Source: Apus apus (lineage: Eukaryota > Chordata > Aves > Apodiformes > Apodidae). From it: a stretch of 64,000 nucleotides of DNA. The translations under genes were made by a program, and so were the position numbers. This document shows, piece after piece, positions 39,101 through 51,100 of this stretch. The first letter of the stretch is position 1; the number at the start of each line of letters is the position of its first letter. The stretch spans positions 44,009,659 to 44,073,658 of the forward strand of contig NC_067283.1 in NCBI RefSeq assembly GCF_020740795.1. The letters are read 5' to 3'. The notes under the pieces are model-generated. The model saw only the letters and a list, made by a program, of their open reading frames with translations. It was not told where the DNA came from and ran no database searches.

Positions 39101-42100
39101 TGCTCACAGAGCAAAGGCTAGGCAGTATGTAGACCAGACTGTATTAGATGTCAGGTAACCTCTGAAGAATGCTGTAGCTGTGTTGTACTGTGCTTTGGTG
39201 TCAGTGACATTGTGCAGTCCTGTATAGCGAGGTAGGGAGAACCAAAAATTGGAGACGAGATTAAATGAGGAGGAGTGCACCATGAGGGTGCAGCTTTTAT
39301 CCCCCCCGAACGGATTTGTCAGGATTGAGCTCCTTTCAGCAATACATTAATAGCTTGAAGTTATGAACCCTGTCCCTTCAATTTTACATCATTGTGTATT
39401 TTAACACTCGACGTATTTTATATCACTGTGGTGCATTTGCTGCTGCAAGTGCTGCTCCTGCATGTTATCTCTGAGTTTTTGGGAGCCGCCTGGGAAGTCT
39501 GGGGCTGTGCATGATGGAGATCAGCAGTGGATGAGCTGGTGAGAGAACAACACCTGTGTGGAAGAGCACAGGTTGGATAGTGGCAAAGAGGAAGCTCCCA
39601 GCCATGAGGAGAGGTAGAGAGGAGGGGGCTGAGTGGGCAGAGCAGGACTCTTCATTGCAGGGAGGAGATTTACTGTTGTGGGAGGCTTGTGAATAGCAGG
39701 TTGCTTGTAGAGTACTGAGGTGCAGCGGAGGGATGAATGGAGTGGCAGGAGGAGTTGGTGCCCTGTGCAGACAGCGTGTGATGGATACTGCTGTGATGGT
39801 GGGACTCTGCTTAGCTGAGATCTGTGTGGCTGCTTAATTGCATTTCTTAATTGATTCCGGTCACTGTGGCAGTGGGAACTGGGGTACAGGTTCCCCCCGT
39901 TCACATAGTGTCAAGGCTTTCTTGTTTTCGATAAAGGGTTTCACTGGCCTAGCTCCTGACTTTTTTGAAAGAGATGTTCACTTTTATATCTGGTAGGCTC
40001 CAGCATGCACCAGCAATATGGGTGACAGGCAGAAAGTTGACATCCCACTTGTCTCCAACCTCCCTCAGAAATTTTCACCCCTGAGACATTGTCTGTCATG
40101 CTAACACAGGGCTAAACCTCTCTCAACTCAAGCACCAGTTGTGCTTGAAAGCAAAATAATATAGTTTTCAGCCATTCATTTGAATTTTGAATTCTGATCT
40201 TTTACAAGAAACAGCCAGTGTCTAAAACAGTGAAGTTCATACACAACATCAGGAGGTTGGATAGAGATGTGAGCTCCTGTTCTGTGGTTTGAAAAGCACA
40301 GGAAGAACATGGTGACTTTCTCATCCATCAAACCGAGTGACCTGCAGGTTTGAGACTGTGAGAATGGGAGCAGTCTCTTGGTGATTATGTGGAACGGCTT
40401 GTAGGTGTTGGAGGGAGTTCTAAGTGAAGACTGATTACTGAGTAACTGTGCTAACTAAAAAGTGTTTGAGTACACTTTTACTCATTGGCAAAACCACAAA
40501 CCTGTTTGGATTTTGTTCTTTCCCAGGCTTTCAGTAAGTTGCTTACAATAAAAGACTGTAGACTGACTTCAGATAACTGTTGAAGCTACATTGCTATTTG
40601 GACTAGCTCTTCTGCTTAAACCAAAAGGCATTTTGTGTTCCCAAACAGCGTTTCCAAATTGCCATTGCAAAGTAGTATTCAACAAATACAGCTGGGAGAG
40701 AATATTTAAGTATGGTTTTGTTTCGGTTTTCTGATTTGCCCACAGAGTTACAAGACATGAAGTTGAATGTGGCCAGAGTTAAGGGCCTGCCTGTTTACAC
40801 CTTCAGCTCTCAGTGTCCTGCAAGTCCAGGTGCAAGCAGAAATCTAGTGGAACTGTAAATTTACCTTCTGTTTTCTTATCATAAAGAACATGTTCCTGCT
40901 ATGCAGTCAGTTGTGCTTTAGAGTCTTCAGAAGAGATACTAGTACTGCAAGCTACCACTAAATGTTGTTTTCTGTGGGGATTTAGCAACTCTGCTCCTAA
41001 TGCTCTGCAGACTTTTTGCTGGCTTAGATGTGTTGATCCCTGACCCGGGTATCTGTGCCAACAGAAACTTTCAAGTGCTGATGCAGTTACAGTGAGAAAA
41101 CTGTGCTTCTCCTGTGCTCATATTGCCCCTGGGATCTGGTTTTGCTAGAGTTTCGAAAGCAGTTACTTGCTGGTGCAGTTCTCCCTGTGCTAGGAATGGG
41201 TTGCCAGTCTGTTTCCCTGGATTTGTCAGTTGTTTCTTGCGTGGGCAGGCCCGCTCCTGCAGCGGGGCAGCCGTGGAGCTGCAGCCTTCACTGGGGCTAG
41301 GCTTTGATGGCCTTGTTGCCTAGAAGTTACTGGGACCTGACTCCCTCTCGTAGGGTATTCCATGAAAATCAGTCCTCCCAGGTTCCCCAGCACTGTTCTG
41401 CAAGTGCTTGGTGCAGGCTCTTACTAAAATCTTGCATTTCACTTTTAAAAATTCCATCTCAGGCTCTTTTTATGGAAAGCTGTGGCTTTTATTTGCATTT
41501 GATCCCTTCACAAGCATAGATCAAACTTACTGGAAGTAAAAAAAAAATAAAAAAAATTGTGAATGTTTGGAGAATTCAGTAGAGGATATTTTGGGGACTG
41601 AAATTCAGACTTCTTGCTGTGCCCTTTGTTGGAAACTTAGGTTGAGCCTTGTTTAAAGATTCCCAGGGGGCTTTCCTGTGCTCGGTGGGTACCACAGTTT
41701 AGTTAGTGGCTAAATTAAAATATTCTTTAATCAGGCTTATTCTGAATTATAAAATGTGTTAATACATTGGAAACAGGAGGTGACAGAGATGGTGAGGAGA
41801 TGTAGTGTGTGTTGGTTTTTTTTTTCTTAGACTTTCTCATAGACCATATTAATGATGAATTTATAGCAGGATGCTGATCATCCACTGATATTGGCTCAAA
41901 GCTCTCTGCTGCTTTGGGATGTGCAGCCCTGCATGGAAATTAACACTTTCATAGCCTGGCTCTCCACAAAGGCTTCAGGCAGGATTGGTGTTGTGTAAGC
42001 TGCCTGAAAGCAGCAAAGAGCATGGTTAGATTAATTTGTCTTCTGTGGAAAACACCATCAGCCACTTCAGAAGGAATTGCATCACGGACCTTGGTTGGAA

Positions 42101-45100
42101 GGAAATTACTGCTTTGATTGTGAGGACTTTGATTTCCCTCCCCAGCTGAAGGACCTCTGACACATAACTCCTCTTTTTCCACGGTCACTTTGAGGTGAAA
42201 TACCTCTCTGTGTGATAGGGGGAAGGAAGTAAGAAGAGCTTGCTGCTATTTCAAGACATTGTGAGGGAAACTTAGTATGCTTTATTTCCTTTTGAGACTT
42301 GTGTTTAAATTAGGTGTACATCTCCCCTGCCCCAGGGCAGAGAGGGAAGGGTTTTTTCCGTTGCCTTTACAAATAAATGTGGTGTCTGGAGTGTGAAGAT
42401 ATCTGATGCAGCTGGTGTCGAGGGGGTGTAGCCAACTGGTTGCTGGAGAAATGCACTGTTGTTCTACTTATTTCCTGTTTTGTATCAGGGCTTTTTAACC
42501 ACTTTCCACATGACCACCATTTCTTCACAATAAAAAGCTCTTCCTTTATTCATAAGACTTAATCTTCCTCAGTTTAGTATTTTGCATGCCAAAGTCCTTT
42601 CCCCTATTTCAGACTCCTCCTCTGTATATCATGACATGTCAAGTTTTATTCATTATTTTGTTCTGGCAGTCATGTCTGGTCAAAGCCATTTCCCTTAGCT
42701 ATAAACTGGGTAATTACAGTTTATTTTTAAAAAATCATTGAAGTGTAAATGAAAACTGTCTTCACGGTGCTGGACGTTCAATTAATTAAATGTGAAGCTT
42801 GCGTTTGAAGGGTGGTGTTTCCGTGTAGAACAGCTCAAAAATACTACTTTAAATAGAAATGTATGAAATACATATAATCTATAAAAGTTCAGGTAAAGAT
42901 TTCACTTTTGAGCTAAACAGGGTATTTGTGCGTCAACCCTAAAAGAGCTCAAGTGCAGTCAAGTGCTGATATCGTTCAGAGGCAGCAAACGAACGCGAAA
43001 GCTTCGGAAATAAAATATTTCTGATGAAGGAAAGTAACGTGAAGGCTGCATGTTTGAAAGCTTGAATGTTAAAATTGCTAGTCATTCAGTGAAAACTATA
43101 AAAAGAGAGGACATCTCTATCTTATGACAAAAAACAACCAACCAAAACCCAACCAGCACCAGTTATTTTATGTTTATGGCTATTCTTTGTCTATTTGTCA
43201 CTTATTTTTAACATTTAAGACTCGTTACTGGTTCTAAAGTGCAGCACTGCAGACTGCTGAACTCTGTGATGACTTTTGTCACCATTGTACTACTGAAACC
43301 TGCAGTATGACTGGTATTTCTGCTTTTCTGGCTGCTCTCCTTCTTTGCGCTGAAGAGGCAAGGGCTTGCTGCTGCGTTAGGGACCCCGAGGAGTTTATGC
43401 TCAGCTGTGAAAAACAGAGGTGGCTCCAGCCTGTGAGATGGGATGTGAACATTTAACTTGAGGACTGTTCGGAGTGGGATTTGGATCTTCTTGTTAAAAC
43501 TTTCAGGAGAGTTGAAGGTGATCTGTAAATGCAATGTCTCAGAGAATTTTTTGGGGTCCAGAATGAAAGTGATCACATCTTACTGGTTAGATAGCTTCTA
43601 AGCTGTGCTTGCTTCCTTGGAAATGTTATACGTTGTTTTGGAGAAAACTTTGCTCTCACAGCAAGAACGGTGTATTTCACCAGAAGTCTTGGTTCTCCCC
43701 TGCTTCCAGCCAGACACTTTTGCAAGTGCTTCCTTCAGGCTCAAACTTTGTGTTTTGCTGAAAAGAAGCAGCCATTTCCAAAGAACACAGCAGGGTTTTA
43801 TCTGTGTTTTAAGGGCATTGCAAATTTCCTTGGTTACTTTCATGTCTGTGTGCTGGGGACTTCCTGCACCAGTTGTGCCCTAGCAATATAAAAAAATAAA
43901 AGAACATCCAGAGAATTAGCAGTCACCTTCTCAGAAAACTTGTTTGTGCTTTATAGCAATGGAGTACTTCCAAAACATTTCTTCAGTGTGATTAATGGTG
44001 CACCAGGTAAAAATCCACCCTGACTAAACTCAGGGAGTGCCATTCTCAGTGGATTCTTAACCTGCCACAAACTTGCTATTGTGTTTACTTTTTATTTTGT
44101 TCTCAATGATTAAACCTACATCATAAGCTATTTAAATCTCATCCAGGTGCTTATTTGTAGGCCATCAGCTGTGCATTCTTTGACTGTGAACACCATAAGG
44201 CAGTTCTTTCCAAGTTACCTGTTGGGTGGGAACTGCTGTTTTAGCAGTACTTAATCCAGTGAGGAAATATCTTTCATTTCCAAGTGAAAGGCTGGGAAAC
44301 AGTCACGCTGGCGTGGTGTTTTTAAAGTTCCAGGATTAGCATGGTAGATCTTCTAATCATTGACTGTGAGGGTTCCTTTGTCTCTGATTCCAACTCTTTT
44401 TTTTTTTTTTTAGGCACAGCTGGAAGCTCAGAGGGCAACTCAGGATTTTCAGAGGGCGACTGAAGTGCTGCGTGCTGCAAAAGAGACCATTTCTCTTGCT
44501 GAGCAGAGGCTACTAGAAGATGACAAACGTCAGTTTGACTCCGCCTGGCAAGAGATGCTCAACCATGCTACTCAGAGGGTAATACAAACTTGACCCACCA
44601 CATGTCTTGTCCATGTTTTGTGTTCGCTTGTGGTGTAGGAGGCTTAGTTTCTGAAATACCTAATTTTTGTGTTGGTCCAGATACATGACTTGTAGGAAAT
44701 GAAGCTATAGAAAATGATGAAGCACAAGGTTAAATGCACAAAGGCATAGTTTGAGCCTTGGGCTGCTACTGGGACAACTATAATTCTCTGTCTGGCTGTG
44801 CTAGTAGCTAGTGGCGTAGCTCTCTAAAGAAAAAAATAAACCACAACACATCTATATAATAAGGATAAACAGTGTCTTAAGGCATGTTTGCATTTGGAGT
44901 TATGCCAGAATAATTGCATAGGGATGGCTATTCCTGTATACACGTGTTATGGAAACTCTTAGTCCGGAAAAACGGGGACATGTTCCAATTTCAGTATAAC
45001 CTGTTCTCAGTATGAAGTAAGTTGAACAAGGCACTTGTGTATTCACACATACATTTCTGAAGAGAATTACTCAAAAAACGTGTGGCATTTTAAGTTTGCA

Positions 45101-48100
45101 CACTGCTCTATCCTGAATTAACTTTCAAATTTAGACAAGGTCTTACCTCCTTTGTCAAGTCTTTCTACATCTGCAGAGGAGATGCACCATCTAACAATGA
45201 AAGGCAGTATTCATAGCTGTCAAGAAGAGTTTTCCTGTTGTTTACCATGTCTCTTTTTTTCCTGTCTATTAATAATAATAAAAAAAAACCCAAACAGGAA
45301 GGTATTTTTTTTAACATGAAAGAACCAAAAATCAAAGTTAAAAACCTTTGTTCTGTCAGAGTTCCCTTAATATGCTAGCGAAGCTGAACTTTTTATTCCA
45401 AATAGTCTAGCATGCCATACAAAGTTCACATTGTCTTGCAATCCTTAATGCAGTAGCTCTGCTCTGTTGCAGAAGCTTCTCAGTTACAAGAAAGCCTTTA
45501 TTTCAGGGTGACTTGTAAAATCCAGCTGCCTGATGAAGAAACAGTGAACAAAAAGGATGTTGGCTGTGTGTAGGGGTGAGATGGAAAACACGGTATATAT
45601 TAAAAAAGAGAAGACACACTCCAGGGTATTGTTTTTGTTACTGTCTGTGTTATCGTGAGGTAACATGAGGCAGATTTGGTAATGCCTGTGTGTTTCCCAG
45701 GGGAGCCCCTTTGCAGTGCATGTGCACCAGGATACCAGCAGCTGCCATTTTCTCTGGTTGTTATCTCTGTTCAATAGGAGCAAAGTCCAGCAGGAATGCA
45801 CACACAATTTTTGATTCTCAGAATAAATGGGTGAGAAAACTGGAAGCATCTAAGGAGTTGCTTAGAGCTCCTGACTGCTAAACTGAGATCTGGTGGAGAG
45901 TGGTAGCAACCATGTGTCAGCCACCTCTTTCCAGCTGGCATAATGAAAATTTGTGGTGGGATGTGTGAGGAAAGAAATGCTAGCAATTTTGAGAGTTGAA
46001 ATGGATTCTTCTTTTCCCTGGATATATTGAGGGGATCCCTGTATCCTCCTACAACCCTTAATCCTTCCCTGACAGTCTGAGAGAGGGGCATACCTAGGAT
46101 GGGCAAACCCAGTGATGTAGAGCACGAAATGGCTGCTAGCAACGTTTGGTGGAGTCATGCTGGTGGTGTTTGTATGTACCATCACTTACTGCAGAGTATC
46201 TGCTTGTTGGAGGGCTGAGTCAAGCCATAATGTCTCTGATGGTTTCAGCTGAACAGTAAATAGGAAACTTAGGTTTATTTACAGCAGTTATAAAATCTCC
46301 TAAGCATGGAATGAATTATATAGAGTAGCTGATGGCTTCTTAAATGGAAAATGTGTTACCCAGCTCCTTCTGGTGCTTAAAATAGTTTGGATAAGCTAAC
46401 TTCCCAGAAAGCACCTACCTGCTCCTCTCCAGAGGACAGCAGGTCTTGAAAGAGTTATGTGGAGTTTGTGTTGTGAATTTCATTGGCCGTGCTGGAGGTC
46501 TTACAGCTTGGGCCAGAGCCAGGAAGGGTGACAAATGCTCTTGGAAGTCCTGACTGAACAGATCCAGCATTAGTTTGTTTGGAGTGCTTGACTGAGTTTT
46601 ATAACTCCTGTAGGAGCAGAATGAGTACTTCCTTGATTTCAGTGCATGCAATTAGTGATGTGCCTGGTGTTCAGTGAGGTAAACAGAATAACTTGGGGTC
46701 TCAAGGAGCAGAAAACATCATCATTCCTTACCAAGTTATGAATTAAAAAAGGCTGGAGGATGAGATTTACTAGAATAAAAGTTCTCCTTGACTGCCACGG
46801 TCTTGCAGTTAATTCGGATAATTATTAATTACATTAGAAATTACTAATGGAAAAATCCTGTTGCTGAGGGTTAAGAAATAGAATTCCTCTGCTTCCCCAT
46901 ATACAATCACTCTTGGAGAAAATTTTTGCACTCTAGTTGTTTGGATTTCCTAGCTTTTTTGCATGCACTTGTAACTGATGGTTGTATTGGGCAGAGAATG
47001 ATCTTGCACTGGGCCTTGTACCACAATGAGCCAAGTGCAGAAAAGCACCTCTGTACCAAATGTTAGAGGTAGGCTACTAATTAATTTGTTTCTCTATTGA
47101 TAGAAATGTCAGGCAAGAGTAAAGTGGTTTTATTTGCTATTCTTAGCAGAGGTAGCAGGCTCTATTGAATTAATCTGAAATTTGGAAGAAAACCTGAGGC
47201 CTGTAGCAGCTTGGTAGCTGACAAACAATGCAGAGACCATAAAGGAAAAGCGTAGGCAAGTGAACAAATGAGAGACTTTTTTTTTTTAAATACAGGCAGG
47301 TATGGAAATGCTGCCAGGTTGCTTTTACACTTGACCCAAGGGATGTGGACAAAGATTTGGGTTCCAGATTACCAACAAGGAAATGCTGTTTGCAGACCCT
47401 CACTGGGAGGAAATGGAGATAAGGGTTGCATGTTATAATTGCTTTTGGATTTCTTCACAGACTGAAAAGCCATCGACACTCTTTTTAATGTGACAGTCTG
47501 GTGGGTTTCTGTAAACAAGACTTTTGGAGCTGCTGATACAGAAAATCATACCATTAAACTGATGAGAAATGGGAGAGTTATTGGAATTTTGCATATCCTG
47601 GGTGGGCTGGAAGCATAACATGTGGAACATATTTTTATTCGCAGAGCAGACGGGACCAGCATGAATAGGTACAGGCTGTCACTCAGCAATTTTTTTTCTC
47701 CTTGCAGTTTGAGCTGGGTGCTTTAAGGAGCTGAATGTTTGCCTGTCTGTGAAGAAGCAATTAATCCATGTAAATGTCTGTGCTTGAGCTATGTGCTTGA
47801 CCACAGTGAATCACAGGGCTCTGATGTGATCCTGTGAGTCAGGCAGCTGCTTTACCTGCTTCTCCTCTTAAGTTGATGTGTATTTTTGGGGTAAATTCCT
47901 GTGGGTTTTTTCTAGATGTCCATTTCTCCACAGATCTGTGATGATGCTTAGGCTGGGATTTCGTTCATCAGTTTCAGTTGTCTAGAACATTACTTTGTAC
48001 ATCCTTTTTACTTGCCTAAATTTCCATTATAGTCACAAGTAGGTCTGATCAAGAAATTGATGGTGTCTGGAGAACAATTCATGTGACCAGAAAGGCAAGT

Positions 48101-51100
48101 TCATTGTAAAATAAATTATCTGTTGATTATAAAGGAAATGTAGTCACCTAGCTTGCAAGTAGAGAGGTCTGATGAGCTCTTAAGTTGCTTGAAGAAGAAA
48201 AGTACTGCTCACTTTTAGCCACTGGCTTATCAGGCTTTTGGTAACTACAGTTTGTCTTTAAAATTTGGAGAAAAGGTTTTTGGGAAGTGGAACTGTGTTG
48301 CCTGTCTGTTAGTACGTTGAATTATACTGCTGCGGGTTGGGGTGCAGAGAGCAGGGCTGTAAAAGGACCAAAGGATGGGGAATTTTGGAGGGAGGAGGGA
48401 TAAAGATCGTGACTCTCATACTCTAGTTGAAAAGCATTCATAAATGACAGATGTGTTACCTCAAGTTTAAGTCAAGTTGGAGCAGAATTCATGATATGCA
48501 TGAGAAATTGCTGATTTCTAATTGCCAGTGCAATCTGCAGTCTTTAAAAAGGTTCTGCTTTTACAGTCTTTCCTGAGATATGTTCAGTTCATAAATTCTG
48601 GCAGGGAGAAGAAATGTTTTGGCTCTTGATCATGAGACATTTTAAAAAGGAAGGGATGAAGGGAGAGTGAAGAGGGAGGAGGCATGCTCCCTCTTGGTTT
48701 AATTTGGCTTGTGAAGCTCCCTTTGATGTTACACCGTGAAGTACCATCTGTCAGTATAAAATGTGTGGGTGCTTTCGTGATGTAGAGAGGAGAGATGCTT
48801 CCTGCAGATAGAAATAGTTGTAGAGGAAGGGGGTAGAAGAAAAGTCTGTGAAAGAAACAACAAAAATATCCATGTCTTTCTCTGCCCTATTCTCTCTGTC
48901 ACTTCACCCTGAAAATGCAGGGGTTCAGTGCACTCCCTTGTATTCTTGATCCTGTTCTCCTGGTTTATTGATCTTGCATTGTCTCTTATTTCTATCTAAT
49001 TCTTCCCCTAGAAGAGCCATCAGTTTAATTTTTAGAGAAAGAAAGAGTTGTCCAGAGTAACTGTCTGGCTTAGGTGGTCAGCTTTGCTTAATTTCACTGA
49101 TACATTTTTCTTTTGCTTCAGTTGTTATTACTGAAATCTTGCCTGGAGTCTGTCTTTGACTTCAGATAATGCAAATCTTTTTTAGGGGCACAAAGCTACT
49201 CGTACAGACTTACTCACTAAAAATATTTATTCTACACCAACATTACTTTCCCAGACATTTGAGTTGGAAATATGGGGTGGGGAAGGAGAGAAAAGGAATT
49301 GATTGATACCCATGTGGCCTTTTTTTTTTTTTTAATTTGATTTTGAGTAGTTGTATCTTGTAGCCTGTGCTACCTGGGAGAATGAGTTCAGCCTGGAATA
49401 GGTGATTTACTAATGAAGGACAGATGTGGGCTACAGAAATGTCCAGTGAACATGTGGGCATTCTAGAAGTTCACCCACTCTGGATGTTTTTGTACAAGAA
49501 TATGTTCCCTGCCCCGAGGGTATGAATGGCAGGTACAGTGCAAGGGGGAGGGAGGTGTCTTGAGCAGTCTTAATTTGAAGATGTATCATCCTCACTTTTA
49601 TCTTTGCCTTTTTCTAAGTGATGCTGTTGCATCTGTGATGACCTGGGAGCATCAACAGGCAAGATTTATTGCTAGAAAGCACAGTGACTTCTATTATGCA
49701 AAACAGCTTGTTCCACAAGTGTGACCAAAAGCTTGTTAAGGCCTTTTTAAGCAGTGGGGGGGTTTCCCTAGCTGGTCTTGCATTGAACCTCCCAGCTGTA
49801 GAGGTGACAGCATGGTTTCCCATCTTGTTTCTGTGTACCTGCCCTGATGCTTCTCTATTTATCACAGAATCAATAATGTTGGAAAAGACCTTCAGGATCA
49901 TTGAGTCTAACTGTAATCCAGCTACCATAACCACTAAACTATATCCTGAAGCGCCACATCTAAACACTTCTTGAACACCTTCAGGGATGGTGACTCCACC
50001 ACCTCCCTGGGCAGCCTGTTCCAATGCTTCACCACTCTTTCAGTAAAGAATTTTTTCCTAATATCCAGTCTGAACCTCCCCTGGCACAACTTAAACCCAT
50101 TTCCTCTTGTTCTACCACTAGTTACATGGGAGAAGACACCAACACTGGCCTCTCCACAACATTCCTTCAGGTAGTTGTAGAGAGCTATAAGATCTCCCCT
50201 GAGCCTTTTCTTCTTTGGATTAAACAACCCCAGTTCCCTCAGCTGTTCCTCATATGACATGCCCTCCAAACCCCTTACCAGTCTCATTGCTCTTCTCTGG
50301 ACATGCTCCAGGATCTCAATGTCTTTCTTATTCTGTGATGCCCAGAACTGAACACAGTACTCAAGCTGTGGCCTCACCAGGGCCGAGTACAGGGAGCTGT
50401 TTGGCTTTTGTAGGGGAGTTGGTGATCTTTTTGTTGCTTTCTCTGAACGAATCACTGAAATGCATCTCAGCAGGTCATGGATCTCTGTAGAAATACCTTA
50501 CAATTTTCAAAACACAGTTCTCAACCTAGGATGGGCACCTTGAGCCACTATCCCTGGGAAAGGGGATAGGCTGTCTCTGGCCTCTCTGCAAACTCCAGCA
50601 GGTAATGTGAGCATGATGACATAATGCCCACAGGAAAACAAGGGAGGGGCAGGATATGGTTTTCCTTGCATCGTTGATTTCTCAAAGGATGAAATATAGA
50701 AGATTTTTGTTTTGTTTCTTTCTGGAAAGGGTAATGAACATGAGTATATATGGCTGGCAACAAATTCCATATTTTCTCAGATACTTTGAGATGTTTATGA
50801 TCTGTCAAATCCTAGTTCTGCAAGGATCAGCATTTCTATGATGTTTGATATCAAAGATGTGAAAAATCAACATGATACCAGGCACCTAATCTGCTTCATG
50901 ACCCTGGTGCTGGTAGTACTTATTATGTGCTTGATCCCAGATATCAAAATTGATGCTGATTTTGCCTCCACCATGGATGTGAGGGATTGACATTTAATTG
51001 AGCATTGGCAAATACCAGCAACTCCATTGTTTTGTAGCTTGCAGCATTTTTTAGTTGTAGTTTCCTTGCCACACTACAAAGAAGACAAGCCAGCTTCTGT

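Larger units (their letters stand above)
24752..44413 (+). other. SH3BP5 intron 3 (19,662 bases, phase 0)
   Basis: The largest intron. It holds a CR1 3' end at 27181-27276, a longer old CR1 at about 37217-38075, two copies of a 26-bp exact repeat (27279 and 28554), and an AT-rich block with many CpG at 42765-43035. No coding gene is supported. It ends in a long T run directly before TAG. Confidence 0.9.

Noticed and set aside
49934-50455. 173-codon - strand frame as a host gene
   Set aside because: The sequence is the CR1 reverse-transcriptase C-terminus; the first about 19 codons read into flanking DNA beyond the truncated element.
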